A stretch of 64,000 nucleotides of DNA from Streptomyces sp. NBC_00370. GTDB lineage: Bacteria; Actinomycetota; Actinomycetes; Streptomycetales; Streptomycetaceae. The notes under the pieces are model-generated. The model saw nothing but the letters and a program-made list of their open reading frames with translations. It made no database searches and was not told the DNA's origin. Made by a program: the position numbers and the translations under genes. Each line of letters opens with the position of its first letter. The stretch's first letter is position 1. The stretch spans positions 3,251,001-3,315,000 of the forward strand of contig NZ_CP107968.1 in NCBI RefSeq assembly GCF_036084755.1, given 5' to 3'. Below, piece by piece: positions 17,594 through 27,277 of this stretch.

Positions 17594-18832
17594 CTACGGC
17601 GCCGGCGAGGTCGTCTGCTTGGAGTCCTGCGGGCTCCCGCCGCCGTCGTCGCTCGTCGCCAGCCAGCCGCCCACGCCGAGCGCCGCGACCACCAGGACGG
17701 CTGCGGCGCCGAGGGTGATCCGGCGCTTGCGCACGGCTCCCGCCTTGTGCCGGGCCGAGCCGGGACGGCGCTGGCTGCTGCTGCGCGGCGCGCGGGCCGT
17801 ACCGCGCGCGCCGCCCGCCAGCTCGTCGGGGCCCGGCACGCGCATGCTCGTGTGGGTGTCCCGGTTGGAGTCGGGAGAGGCGCCGGGGACCAGCGGTACG
17901 GCGCCCCTGCGGCGCGGTTCGCCGGTCTCGGCGGTACCGGGACGCGGCTCCTCGTGCGGCTGCTCGGTGGGCTCCGCGTCGGGCTCGTCCACGTCCAGCG
18001 GCGGGATGCCGGTGAGCAGCGGCTGCAGTTCGCGCAGCCGGGCGCCGAGTTCCGAGGCGCGCAGCCGGGATGCGGGGGCCTTGGCCAGGCACTGGACGAG
18101 GAGCTGCCACAGCTCCTCGGGGATGCCGGGCAGCGGGACGACGGACTCCGTCACATGGCGGCGCAGGACGGCGCCGGGGTGGCCGCCGCCGAACGGCGTG
18201 AATCCGGCGAGGAGTTCGTACAGGACGGTGGCCAGGGCGTAGATGTCGACGGCGGCGCGCGGCGGCAGCCCCTCGACGATCTCGGGCGCCAGATAGTCGG
18301 GGGTGCCGATGATCCGGGACGCCTTGGTGCGCCGGGGGGTGTCGATCAGCTTGGCGACACCGAAGTCGGTGAGCAGCGCGGGGTGTGCGCCGCCGGGGCC
18401 CAGCGGGCCTTCCATGTCGAGCAGGATGTTCTCGGGCTTGACGTCACGGTGGACGATCCCGGCCGCGTGGGCGGCGGCGAGGCCGTCGGCGACGTCGGCG
18501 ACGATCGCGACCGCCGCCTCGGGCGCCAGCCTGCGCTCCCGGTCGAGACGGGTGCGCAGGTCGGTGCCGCGTACGAGTTCCATGACGAGCGCGAGGTCGT
18601 TGCCGTCCACGACGAGATCGCGTACGGCGACCACCCGGGGGTGGTCGAGGCCCAGCAGGGCGGTGCGCTCCTGGACGAAGCGGCCGACCAGCTCCTGGTC
18701 GGACGCGAGGTCCTCGCGCAACAGCTTGATGGCGACGGCGCCCTCGGGCCCCTCGCCCAGCCACACCGTGCCGGCGCTGCCGCGTCCCAGAATCTGGTGT
18801 GCGGTGTACCGGCTGCCGATATTCCGTGCCAA
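17594..18832 (-). CDS. pkaB: Membrane Ser/Thr protein kinase PkaB
   Basis: The 412-residue protein has an N-terminal Hanks-type kinase domain (residues 1 to about 270): glycine loop LGRGSAGTVW, VAIKLL, catalytic IVHRDVKPENILL, DFG and LAPE. A Pro/Glu/Arg-rich linker, one membrane helix (LGAAAVLVVAALGVGGWLA) and a short outer tail follow. There are no PASTA repeats. A TTG start at 18832 is proposed because GAGGGAG lies five bases before it and the kinase domain begins immediately; an ATG at 18865 would add 11 residues. It follows pkaA on the same strand, matching the Streptomyces pkaA-pkaB pair. Confidence 0.9.
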   Translation of the reverse strand: MARNIGSRYTAHQILGRGSAGTVWLGEGPEGAVAIKLLREDLASDQELVGRFVQERTALLGLDHPRVVAVRDLVVDGNDLALVMELVRGTDLRTRLDRERRLAPEAAVAIVADVADGLAAAHAAGIVHRDVKPENILLDMEGPLGPGGAHPALLTDFGVAKLIDTPRRTKASRIIGTPDYLAPEIVEGLPPRAAVDIYALATVLYELLAGFTPFGGGHPGAVLRRHVTESVVPLPGIPEELWQLLVQCLAKAPASRLRASELGARLRELQPLLTGIPPLDVDEPDAEPTEQPHEEPRPGTAETGEPRRRGAVPLVPGASPDSNRDTHTSMRVPGPDELAGGARGTARAPRSSSQRRPGSARHKAGAVRKRRITLGAAAVLVVAALGVGGWLATSDDGGGSPQDSKQTTSPAP

Positions 18833-18979
18833 GACTGCTCCCTCAGCGGCTGGCTTTGCCATCAAAGTACGCGTGTATCGGGGTGTTCCGTGCCCACGAC
18901 GGCGCCAACCTTCACTTCTACGGGCGAATTACCCCCGCAGAAGTCGACATAGCTACAGCGTCAGTGCATGGCCGGGACG

Positions 18980-20635
18980 TCAGTTCGTCCCGCTCGCACT
19001 GCCGAGGTCGGAGATCCAGCCCGACACCTTCGAGATGCCGTCGCCGATCGCCTGCCAGTAGCCCTCGCCCTGGTCGACCCAGTCCTGGAGGGGGGTCAGT
19101 TCCCAGACGAGCCAGCCGGCGACCACGATCAGCACGATCACGACCAGACAGCCCTTGAGGCAGCCGAGGCCGGGGATCCGCATCGGGTTGGCGCTGCGCT
19201 GCCGGGACTCGCGCGGCGGGCGGGGGGCCGGCTGCTGGGGCCGTTGCTGCTGCGGCGGCGCGTACTGCTGTTGCTGCGGGGGCGGTGCGTACCGCTGCTG
19301 CTGGGGCTGCGCCTGCGGCGCGTACTGCTGCTGCGGCGGGTACTGCTGCTGCCGCTGCGGCGGTCGCTGCTGCTGGCCCCTGCCGCCCTGCCCCTGGCCC
19401 TGGCCTTGGTAGCCCTGGCCCTGGCCGCCCTGCGGCGGCTGCTGGCGGTGCGGGCGGTGGCGCAGCGGGTCCTGGCTCGGGTCGAGGTACTGGACCTGCG
19501 TCTGCTCGTTGCGGTCGCGTGCCGCCTGGAGCTGGCTCTGCCAGGGGTGCGGGCCCTCGGGCTCCGCGGGCACCGGGGGCATCCCCGGCGGGTTTCCGGG
19601 CGGTGCGCCGGCCCCGGTGGACGGCATGACGCTCGTCGCGCCGTTGGGGTCGTACGAACCGGCGTTGCTCGGCAGGACCTGCGTCGGGTCGGCGGCGCCC
19701 GGCATCTCGGGCACCGTCGCGGGTGACGGGTCGGGGGCGAGCAGCGCGGCCACGCCGAGGGCGGCGTCGATCTGGGCCGGGGTGGAGTGCACCCCGATGC
19801 CGGAGGCGACGGTGCGCAGGGCCGTGGCGAGGTTGGTGGCGCTGGGCCGCTGGTCGGGGTCCTTGCGCAGGCAGCGCTCGATGACGGTCCACAGCGGTTC
19901 GGGCACGGTGCTGGGGCGGCGCGGCTCCTCGCTGAGATGGCGGTGGAGCACTTCGAGCGCGGTCGCGCCGGAGAACGGCGGGCGTCCGGTGACCAGTTCG
20001 TAGAGCAGGATGCCGGCGCCGTAGATGTCGACGGCCGAGGTCTGCGGCCGGCCTTCGGCCGATTCCGGTGCGACGTAGGCGGGCGTGCCGACGAATTCGT
20101 GGGTCCGGGTCAGCCCCGGGGAGTCGGCGAGGCGCGCGATGCCGAAGTCGGTCAGCATCGGGTGCATCTGCTCGCCGTCTATTTTGAGCAGTACGTTGGC
20201 CGGTTTCAGGTCCCGGTGCACGACGCCCTGCGCGTGGCTGGCGCCGAGCGCGTCGGCGATCTGCGCGGTGAGCAGCGAGGCGGCGACCGGGCTGAAGGGG
20301 CCGTTGTCCCTGAGGTAGCGGTGCAGGTCGGGGCCGTCGACGAGGTCCATGACCAGGGCGAGCAGATCGCCCTCCACGACCAGGTCGCGGGTGCGCACGA
20401 TGTTGGGGTGGGTGAGCCGCAGCAGGACGGAGCGCTCGCGCAGGAACCGCATCACCACGTCCGCGTCGTTCGCCAGCTCCTCCTTGAGGACCTTGATCGC
20501 GACGGTCTCGCCGGGCTGGCCCGCGACGGCCGCCTCGGCGCCCGCGGTCTCCCGCTGGCTGGCCCGCCAGACGGTGCCCGTGGCGCCGCGTCCCAGCGGT
20601 TCCTCGAGCAGGTACTTGCTGCCTACCGGCCGCAC
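18980..20635 (-). CDS. pkaA: Membrane Ser/Thr protein kinase PkaA
   Basis: The 551-residue protein has a kinase domain at about 1-265 (LGRGATGTVW, VAIKVLKEEL, VVHRDLKPANVLL, TDFGIARL, APESAEG). A Pro-rich part and a long Gln/Pro/Tyr low-complexity segment follow at about 370-480. Near the C terminus are a membrane helix (LKGCLVVIVLIVVAGWLVW) and about 40 outer residues. The GTG start is preceded by AGGGAG at good spacing and gives the N terminus seen in known PkaA proteins (RPVGSKYLLEEPLG). It lies upstream of pkaB and divergent from an FHA-domain gene, a plausible reader of its phosphothreonine products. Confidence 0.92.
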   Translation of the reverse strand: MRPVGSKYLLEEPLGRGATGTVWRASQRETAGAEAAVAGQPGETVAIKVLKEELANDADVVMRFLRERSVLLRLTHPNIVRTRDLVVEGDLLALVMDLVDGPDLHRYLRDNGPFSPVAASLLTAQIADALGASHAQGVVHRDLKPANVLLKIDGEQMHPMLTDFGIARLADSPGLTRTHEFVGTPAYVAPESAEGRPQTSAVDIYGAGILLYELVTGRPPFSGATALEVLHRHLSEEPRRPSTVPEPLWTVIERCLRKDPDQRPSATNLATALRTVASGIGVHSTPAQIDAALGVAALLAPDPSPATVPEMPGAADPTQVLPSNAGSYDPNGATSVMPSTGAGAPPGNPPGMPPVPAEPEGPHPWQSQLQAARDRNEQTQVQYLDPSQDPLRHRPHRQQPPQGGQGQGYQGQGQGQGGRGQQQRPPQRQQQYPPQQQYAPQAQPQQQRYAPPPQQQQYAPPQQQRPQQPAPRPPRESRQRSANPMRIPGLGCLKGCLVVIVLIVVAGWLVWELTPLQDWVDQGEGYWQAIGDGISKVSGWISDLGSASGTN

Positions 20636-21025
20636 GTCATGCGCTCCCTGCTGATCGTGATCGCTCCATGGTCCCCGTCGTCCAGGGTGTCCGGCCCACT
20701 TTAGTGCCGCCGAACGTGTCGTTCGTAGGTCGGAAAGACGCCGGGGCCGCCCGGATGGTTGCCGAACGGCCGTTCCCAGGGTGACAGGGATGATCCCAAG
20801 CAGGCACTTTTGCACCCACAGCCGACCAATCAAGATCACTTAATTGTGGCCCCCGGGCGTGTTGTCAGTGGCAGGTGCGAGGATGCCCCCAGCACGTGAC
20901 GGGTGGAGTTGGGGATCACACCGGACGTGCCGACCTGTACCGGACGACGCGTCCGTGCGTGGTGGGGGGAATCACAGGGCAGTTCCCCTGCCGCGCACCC
21001 CGCGCAGAAGGGACCGCTGACGGCG
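20636..21025. other. Divergent intergenic region pkaA / FHA gene
   Basis: About 390 bases with promoters for both directions expected. A perfect dyad CGAACG-TGT-CGTTCG lies at 20711-20725, a possible operator. No gene is supported. Confidence 0.5.
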
Positions 21026-24000
21026 ATGCAGATCCGGCTGACCGTCCTCGCGCCGCGCAGCGGCCACGCTGTCGGGCAGGTGTGTGACGTGCTCGTCACC
21101 GCCCCCGCAGGTACGGCGCTCGCCGCCGTCGCGTCCGCTCTCGCCACCGCGGTCTCGGGTCCTGACGCATCAAATTCGGTCATTCTCTACGCGGGCCGTG
21201 AGCGGCTCGACGGGCAGCGCTGCGCCCTGGGTGAGCCGCCGCTGATCGACGGGGCCGTGCTGTCGCTCCAGGTCCCCGGTGACGACGACATCCCGACGGA
21301 GTCCGCGCCCGCCCAGCTCCATGTGGTGGCGGGGCCCGACGCGGGCGGTGTCCATCTGCTGCACGGCGGGCAGATCCGGATCGGCCGCTCGGCCGACGCA
21401 GACGTCCCGCTGGACGACCCGGACGTCTCGCGGCTGCACTGCGCGGTGACGGTCGCCGACGACGGCACGATCTCGGTCGCCGACCTCGGCTCCACGAACG
21501 GCACGGCGCTGGACGGCGTCGAGGTGGGCCGGCTGCCCGTCCCGCTGCCGCCCGGCGCGCTGCTGCGGCTCGGCGAGTCCGCGCTGCGGCTCACCAGGGG
21601 CGAGCGCGCGGTCGCGCTGCCGACCGCCCCGGACGGCGAGGGACATCTGCGCGTCGCGCGCCCCGCGGCCGAGGAGGAGGCCCGGCAGGGCCGCCCGCCG
21701 TACGGGTCCGACGCGGGCCCGGGTGCCGCGCCGGTGCCGGGCGGCCACGGCGGGGGGCGTACGGTCCCGGCGTTCAACCCCGGCTCCCCCACCGAGACCC
21801 ACGGCAGCGGCACCGACTTCTCGTCGGCGGCCAGGGACGCCGCCGTTAGAGACGCGGCAGCCAGGGAAGCGGCGGCCAGGGACACGTCCGGGTGGGACAC
21901 CGGCAGCAGGGACACCGGGCCGCACACCGGGCAGTACGGCAGCGCGCCGGGCTCCCCCCGGGTGCCGGAGCCGCGTATCCCCGACCCACGGGCGGGCGAC
22001 GGCACACCGGCGCACAGCAGAGCGGCGGCGGCCGACCCGGCGGATCCCGCCGACGGCGCGCAGTCGCACAGCAGGGACCCGGGCTCGCGCCGCCAGGGCA
22101 CGCCCACGCGCGGCACGGAGCTGTCGGAAGCGGCGGCCAGGCGGCGCGGCGGTCTCGGCGCCTGGGCGCGGCGGCTGGCCGGCGGCCGTGACGACGTACC
22201 GGAAGCGGTGCCGGGACCCCGGCGGGCCGTGTCCGAAGGCCCGGTGCGCCGGGCGGAGCTGTGGCCGGATCCGGCCGAGATCCTGCTGACGGCGCTCGGC
22301 CCCGGGCCCCGGCTCTGGGAGCGCGACAGCCGGCACCCGGAGGCGCTTGTCGTCCGGCTCGGCACGGCCGACGGACGGGACCAGGGCGCGGCGGCAGCCG
22401 TGCCGGTGACGGCCGGGCTGCGCGCCGCCGGGTCGCTCGGTCTTGCCGGGCCGAGGGAGCGGCTGACCGGCCTCGCGCGGTCGGTGGTGGCCCAGCTCGC
22501 GGCCCTGCACTCACCGTCCGATCTGGAGATCGTCCTGATCAGCACGGACCGGGCCAGGAGCGTGGAGCAGCATCGCGATGAGTGGGGCTGGCTCGGCTGG
22601 CTGCCGCATCTGCGGCCCGCCCACGGCCAGGACTGCCGGCTGCTGCTGGCCTACGACCGGGACCAGGCCGCCGCCAGGACGGCCGAGCTGTCCCGGCGTC
22701 TCGACGACGGACCGCTGGGCCCCGGCTGGGCATCGGCGTCGCCCGCCGCTGTGGCCGAGGCCGCCGCCGCGCACACCGGGCCCCGTACGGTCCTGATCGT
22801 CGACGGCGATCCCGGCTCCGCCGCGCTGCGCGAGGCGACGGCCCGGCTGGCCGGCGCCGGTTCGGCCGTCGGTATCCATCTGCTCTGCCTCGCCGAGACC
22901 CCGGCCGCCTCGTCCCTCTTCCCGATCGCGGCGGCCTACGAGGCGGCGTGCGCTGCCTCGCTGCCCTTCCGCGAGTGCGGCACGGTCGCGCTGCTGAGCG
23001 GTGATGTGGCGACGGCGCTGCGGCTGCTGCGTACGGCCGCCGTGGGCCGGGGCGGCGGCGAGGGGACGGTCGCGGTGGTGGACGCGGTCTCGCCGGCCTG
23101 GGCCGAGCGCTTCGGCCGCGCGCTGGCCCCGCTGCGTACGACCGCGGGGCCGCACGACCGGAGTCCGGCCGCCGCGCTGCCTCAATCAGCCAGGCTGCTG
23201 GACGAGTTGGGGCTCGCGAGGGCCACCCCCGCCTCGCTGATGGCGCGTTGGGCCTCGGCCGCCGACAGCACGGGCGACTGCACCGCGGTGCTGGGCGCCG
23301 GGCCGCGCGGCCCGGTGAGCGTGGATCTGACCGTGGAGGGCCCGCATCTGCTGATCGAGGGCCCGGCGGGCAGCGGCCGTACGGAACTGCTCCGCTCGGT
23401 CGCCGCCTCGCTGGCGGCTGCCGGGCGGCCCGACCGGCTCGGTCTGCTGCTGGTGGACGGCGCGGGCGGCCAGCGCGGCGGGGAAGGCCTCGGGGTCTGT
23501 ACCGAACTCCCCCATGTCACCGAGCACCTGATCGCCTCCGACCCGCTGCGGATGCGGGAGTTCGCGCAGGCGCTCGGCGCCGAACTGAAGCGCAGGGCCG
23601 AGCTGTTGGGCCACCTCGACTTCGCCGAGTGGCACACCGGGCGGGAGGTCTCCGACCGGATGATCGGCCAGCGCCCGCCGAGCGACCAGCGCGGCGACAT
23701 CGAGACGCCGGGCTCGGGCAGCACGATGCGGCTCAGGACGACCTCCGGCCGGACGGCGCCCGCGCAGCCCGGCGCCGCGGGCTCACCCACCCCGCTCCCC
23801 CGGCTCGTGGTCCTGGTGGACGATTTCGACGCGCTGGTGGCGCCCGCGCTCGGCAGCCCCGGCCGCCCGGCGGCGGGCTCCGTCGTACGGGCTCTTGAGG
23901 CGGTCGCCAGGGACGGCGAGCGGCTCGGGGTGCATCTGGTGGCGGCTTCCGCTTCCCCGGACCGGACGAGCGACACGGACCTCGCGCAGCGCACCCGGCT

Positions 24001-24322
24001 GCGGGCCGTGCTGGACGCGCCGCCCACCGCTCCGGGACCGGACGACCCGGCGCCCGGCCGGGGCAGGCTCGGCTATCCGGACGGCCGGGTGGTCCCGTTC
24101 CAGGGCGGCCGGGTCACCGGCCGGATCCCCCGTACGGCCACCCTGCGGCCGACGGTGCTGCCGCTGGAGTGGGAGCGCATGGGCGACCCGCCGACCCGGC
24201 GCCCGGTAAGGGAGTTGGGCAACGGGCCGACCGATCTGGCCCTGCTGGCCAGCGCGTTGGAGCGCGCGGCCCGCTCGGTCGACGCGGTGCCGGTCGCACC
24301 GCTGACACCGGCCCATCCGTGA
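21026..24322 (+). CDS. FHA-domain FtsK/EssC-like ATPase protein
   Basis: The 1098-residue protein begins with about 90 residues of a possible ubiquitin-like fold. An FHA domain follows at about 100-200 (IRIGRSADADVPL, DVSRLHCAVTV, LGSTNGT), then a long Gly/Ala/Arg-rich linker. The C-terminal two thirds resemble FtsK/EssC-type modules: LWERD, GPRERLTGLARSVVAQLAAL and WGWLGWLPHLRP in the first, and LLIEGPAGSGRTELL (near 779) with PRLVVLVDDFDAL (near 930) in the second. The Walker A Lys is replaced by Arg. No membrane helices are evident, unlike EccC/EssC. It is divergent from pkaA and could recognise phosphothreonine made by it (inference). Confidence 0.82.
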   Translation: MQIRLTVLAPRSGHAVGQVCDVLVTAPAGTALAAVASALATAVSGPDASNSVILYAGRERLDGQRCALGEPPLIDGAVLSLQVPGDDDIPTESAPAQLHVVAGPDAGGVHLLHGGQIRIGRSADADVPLDDPDVSRLHCAVTVADDGTISVADLGSTNGTALDGVEVGRLPVPLPPGALLRLGESALRLTRGERAVALPTAPDGEGHLRVARPAAEEEARQGRPPYGSDAGPGAAPVPGGHGGGRTVPAFNPGSPTETHGSGTDFSSAARDAAVRDAAAREAAARDTSGWDTGSRDTGPHTGQYGSAPGSPRVPEPRIPDPRAGDGTPAHSRAAAADPADPADGAQSHSRDPGSRRQGTPTRGTELSEAAARRRGGLGAWARRLAGGRDDVPEAVPGPRRAVSEGPVRRAELWPDPAEILLTALGPGPRLWERDSRHPEALVVRLGTADGRDQGAAAAVPVTAGLRAAGSLGLAGPRERLTGLARSVVAQLAALHSPSDLEIVLISTDRARSVEQHRDEWGWLGWLPHLRPAHGQDCRLLLAYDRDQAAARTAELSRRLDDGPLGPGWASASPAAVAEAAAAHTGPRTVLIVDGDPGSAALREATARLAGAGSAVGIHLLCLAETPAASSLFPIAAAYEAACAASLPFRECGTVALLSGDVATALRLLRTAAVGRGGGEGTVAVVDAVSPAWAERFGRALAPLRTTAGPHDRSPAAALPQSARLLDELGLARATPASLMARWASAADSTGDCTAVLGAGPRGPVSVDLTVEGPHLLIEGPAGSGRTELLRSVAASLAAAGRPDRLGLLLVDGAGGQRGGEGLGVCTELPHVTEHLIASDPLRMREFAQALGAELKRRAELLGHLDFAEWHTGREVSDRMIGQRPPSDQRGDIETPGSGSTMRLRTTSGRTAPAQPGAAGSPTPLPRLVVLVDDFDALVAPALGSPGRPAAGSVVRALEAVARDGERLGVHLVAASASPDRTSDTDLAQRTRLRAVLDAPPTAPGPDDPAPGRGRLGYPDGRVVPFQGGRVTGRIPRTATLRPTVLPLEWERMGDPPTRRPVRELGNGPTDLALLASALERAARSVDAVPVAPLTPAHP

Positions 24323-24531
24323 AGATCGCCGGGTAAGGCCGTCGTCCACCGCAGTATTCGCGGTCGAACGGCGCGTCGAGCCACGTCACGAGCCCATTAC
24401 GATCAACGAGTTGACCGCGGGCACAGTATTGCGGCCCCTGGGTACCCGGCGTAGGACTGTCGGCACGGACCGACGGCAACGCCGGTTCCGCATGCGTAGA
24501 TTCGTACGCGCACGGGAGAGACGGGGAAGTA

Positions 24532-25920
24532 ATGCGCACAACTCGTAAGGCACGCAGGGCTCTTGGCACCCGCAGAGCGGCAGTGGCACTGGTGGCCGCA
24601 GGCGCTGTGGCGCTGACCGGATGCGGTGGCTCGGACGACGACGGAGGAGGTGGCAAGGCGTCGGGCGACAGCGCGAGCAAGGAGCCGTCGGCCGCGGGCG
24701 TCCAACTGCCGAAGCTGGACGGCGTGAAGCTGGAGATCGCCGCGGTCTGGACAGGGCCCGAGCAGGCGAACTTCACCAAGGTCCTCAAGGAGTTCCAGAA
24801 CAGGACAGGCGCGACGGTCACCTTCGTGCCCGCGCAGGACCCGATCGTGAACTTCCTCGGTACGAAGATCGCCGGCGGCAGCCCGCCCGATCTGGCGATG
24901 CTCCCGCAGGTCGGCGCGATCCAGCAGGCCGTGGAGAAGAAGTGGGTCAAGCCCGCGGGCCCCGAGGCCAAGGCGGAGCTGGCGAAGAACTACAGCAAGG
25001 GCTGGCAGGACCTCGGCGCCGTGGACGGCACGCAGTACGGCGTGTACTTCAAGGCCGCCAACAAGTCGCTCGTCTGGTACAACAACGCGGCCTTCCAGAA
25101 CGCGGGCGCCACGGTCCCGAAGACCTGGAAGGAGTTCCTCTCGACCGCCGAGACGATCTCTGCCTCCGGTGTCACCCCGGTCTCGGTGGCGGGCGCCGAC
25201 GGCTGGACCCTCACCGACTGGTTCGAGAACGTCTACCTCTCCCAGGCGGGTCCCGAGAAATACGACCAGCTCGCCCAGCACAAGATCAAGTGGACCGATC
25301 CTTCCGTCAAGGACGCGCTGACGACGCTCGGCCAGCTCTTCGGCAAGCCGAGCCTGATCTCCGGCGGCGCCGACGGCGCGCTGCAGACGGAGTTCCCCGC
25401 CTCGGTCACCCAGACCTTCACCGGTGGTGACGCGCCGAAGGCGGCCATGGTCGCCGCCGCCGACTTCGCCGGGGCGAACGTCGCCGAGACGGACGCCAAG
25501 GTCGGTACGGACGCGAAGATCTTCCCGTTCCCCGCTGCCGGCACCACGCCGCCCGTGGTCACCGGCGGTGACGCGGCCGTGGTCCTGAAGGACTCCAAGG
25601 GCGCGCAGGCGCTGCTGACCTTCCTCGCCTCGACCGACGCGGCGAAGATCTGGGCCGAGGCCGGCGGTTTCGTGTCGCCGAACAAGGCGCTGGACGGCGC
25701 CGCCTACCCCAACGACGTCCAGCGGGGCATCGCGAAGGCCCTCATCGACGCGGGTGACGACTTCCGCTTCGACATGTCCGACCAGATGCCGCAGTCGTTC
25801 GGCGGTACGCCCGGCAAGGGCGAGTGGAAGGACCTGCAGGACTTCCTGAAGAACCCGAAGGACGTCGCGGGGACCCAGCAGCAGCTGGAGTCCGACGCGG
25901 CCAAGGCGTTCAAGAGCTGA
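24532..25920 (+). CDS. Sugar ABC transporter substrate-binding lipoprotein
   Basis: The 462-residue protein has a lipoprotein signal (AVALVAAGAVALTGCGGSDD, lipobox LTGC) and a family-1 solute-binding fold (FTKVLKEFQNRTGATVTFVP, FLGTKIAGGSPPDLAMLPQV, GVYFKAANKSLVWYNNAAF). It captures an extracellular sugar or oligosaccharide; the ligand is unknown. GGGGAAG precedes the ATG. Two permease genes follow at once, but no ATPase gene, so the importer probably borrows a shared ATPase such as MsiK. Confidence 0.93.
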   Translation: MRTTRKARRALGTRRAAVALVAAGAVALTGCGGSDDDGGGGKASGDSASKEPSAAGVQLPKLDGVKLEIAAVWTGPEQANFTKVLKEFQNRTGATVTFVPAQDPIVNFLGTKIAGGSPPDLAMLPQVGAIQQAVEKKWVKPAGPEAKAELAKNYSKGWQDLGAVDGTQYGVYFKAANKSLVWYNNAAFQNAGATVPKTWKEFLSTAETISASGVTPVSVAGADGWTLTDWFENVYLSQAGPEKYDQLAQHKIKWTDPSVKDALTTLGQLFGKPSLISGGADGALQTEFPASVTQTFTGGDAPKAAMVAAADFAGANVAETDAKVGTDAKIFPFPAAGTTPPVVTGGDAAVVLKDSKGAQALLTFLASTDAAKIWAEAGGFVSPNKALDGAAYPNDVQRGIAKALIDAGDDFRFDMSDQMPQSFGGTPGKGEWKDLQDFLKNPKDVAGTQQQLESDAAKAFKS

Positions 25921-25924
25921 CGGC

Positions 25925-27277
25925 ATGACTGCTGTGGTCACGGAAGGCGTCGGCGAGAAGCCGGCGCCTTCCGGCGGAGGCAAACGTAAGAGCGTGACAG
26001 GCACACGTAAAACGATCGCGGTCGGCTTCCTGCTGCCCGCGCTGGTGCTGCTCGGCGCGCTCGTGGTCTACCCGATCGGGTTCTCGGTCTACCGGTCCTT
26101 CTTCGACAAGTCCGGCAGCGGTTTCGCGGGCTTCGACAACTACGTGGAGATATTCACCGACGACACGATCCTGACCGCGGTCAAGAACAATGTGATCTGG
26201 GTGATCGTGGCGCCCGTCGTGGCCACCGCCCTCGGTCTCATCTTCGCCGTGCTCACCGAACGGGTGCGCTGGGGAACGGCCTTCAAGCTGGTCATCTTCA
26301 TGCCGATGGCGATCTCGATGCTCGCATCGGGCATCATCTTCCGGCTGGTCTACGAGCAGGACCCGGCGCGCGGTGTCGCCAACGCCGTCTGGGTGGGCGT
26401 GCACGACACGTTCGCCGAGTCGGCCGGCTACCCCAAGGCGCATCCGCTGCCGGTCCATCCGCTGAAGGCGGGCGGCGGCGGATCATTCGTCACCAAACAG
26501 CCGGTCGAGGCCGGCAGCCCCGTCCAGCTGCCGCTCGTCGGCGTGGCACCCGGGAAGATGCCGTCCGACGCGAAGCCCGCCGAGGCGGCCAAGCCGGCCG
26601 ACGGCAAGATCACCGGTACGGCGTGGCTGGACTTCACCCCCGGTGGCGGCGGCAAGCCCAACATCATCGACAACAAGGAACTCGGCCTCAAGGGCATCAA
26701 GGTGGAGGCCGTCAAGAACGGCAAGGTCGTCGCGACGGCCACGGCCGCCGACAACGGCACCTTCAGCCTCCCCGACTCGGCGGCGGGCGCCCAACTGCGG
26801 CTGCCCGCCTCCAACTTCCGCGAGCCCTACAACGGCGTCGACTGGCTGGGGCCCAATCTGGTCACCCCCGCCATCATCGGCAGCTATCTGTGGATGTGGG
26901 CCGGGTTCGCGATGGTCCTGATCGCCGCCGGTCTCGCGGGCATGCCCCGTGAGCTGCTGGAGGCGGCGCGGGTCGACGGGGCCAACGAGTGGCAGGTGTT
27001 CCGCCGGATCACCGTGCCGCTGCTGGCGCCGGTGCTCGCCGTCGTCATGGTCACCCTGATGATCAACGTGCTGAAGATCTTCGACCTGGTCTTCATCATC
27101 GCGCCGGGCTCCTCGCAGGACGACGCGAACGTGCTGGCCCTCCAGCTCTACCGCTCGTCGTTCGGCACGGACGCCGATCTCGGCGTGGGCAGCGCCATCG
27201 CCGTCCTGCTGCTCCTGCTGGTCATCCCGGTGATGCTCTTCAACGTACGACGCATGAGAAGGGAGACGCGCCGATGA
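25925..27277 (+). CDS. Sugar ABC transporter permease (MalF type) with large extracytoplasmic insertion
   Basis: The 450-residue permease has the usual helices and the EAA loop (ELLEAARVDGANEWQVFRRI), but it is over 100 residues longer than normal. The extra part lies at about residues 158-305, between the third and following helix. It contains a Gly/Lys/Pro linker and then a beta-rich stretch (ITGTAWLDFTPGGGGKPN, LGLKGIKVEAVKNGKVV, ATAADNGTFSLPD) resembling SdrD-B/carboxypeptidase-regulatory-like domains. The position corresponds to the P2 loop of E. coli MalF, which contacts the binding protein. The gene starts 4 bases after the binding-protein stop and overlaps the next permease by 4 bases. 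Confidence 0.92.
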   Translation: MTAVVTEGVGEKPAPSGGGKRKSVTGTRKTIAVGFLLPALVLLGALVVYPIGFSVYRSFFDKSGSGFAGFDNYVEIFTDDTILTAVKNNVIWVIVAPVVATALGLIFAVLTERVRWGTAFKLVIFMPMAISMLASGIIFRLVYEQDPARGVANAVWVGVHDTFAESAGYPKAHPLPVHPLKAGGGGSFVTKQPVEAGSPVQLPLVGVAPGKMPSDAKPAEAAKPADGKITGTAWLDFTPGGGGKPNIIDNKELGLKGIKVEAVKNGKVVATATAADNGTFSLPDSAAGAQLRLPASNFREPYNGVDWLGPNLVTPAIIGSYLWMWAGFAMVLIAAGLAGMPRELLEAARVDGANEWQVFRRITVPLLAPVLAVVMVTLMINVLKIFDLVFIIAPGSSQDDANVLALQLYRSSFGTDADLGVGSAIAVLLLLLVIPVMLFNVRRMRRETRR

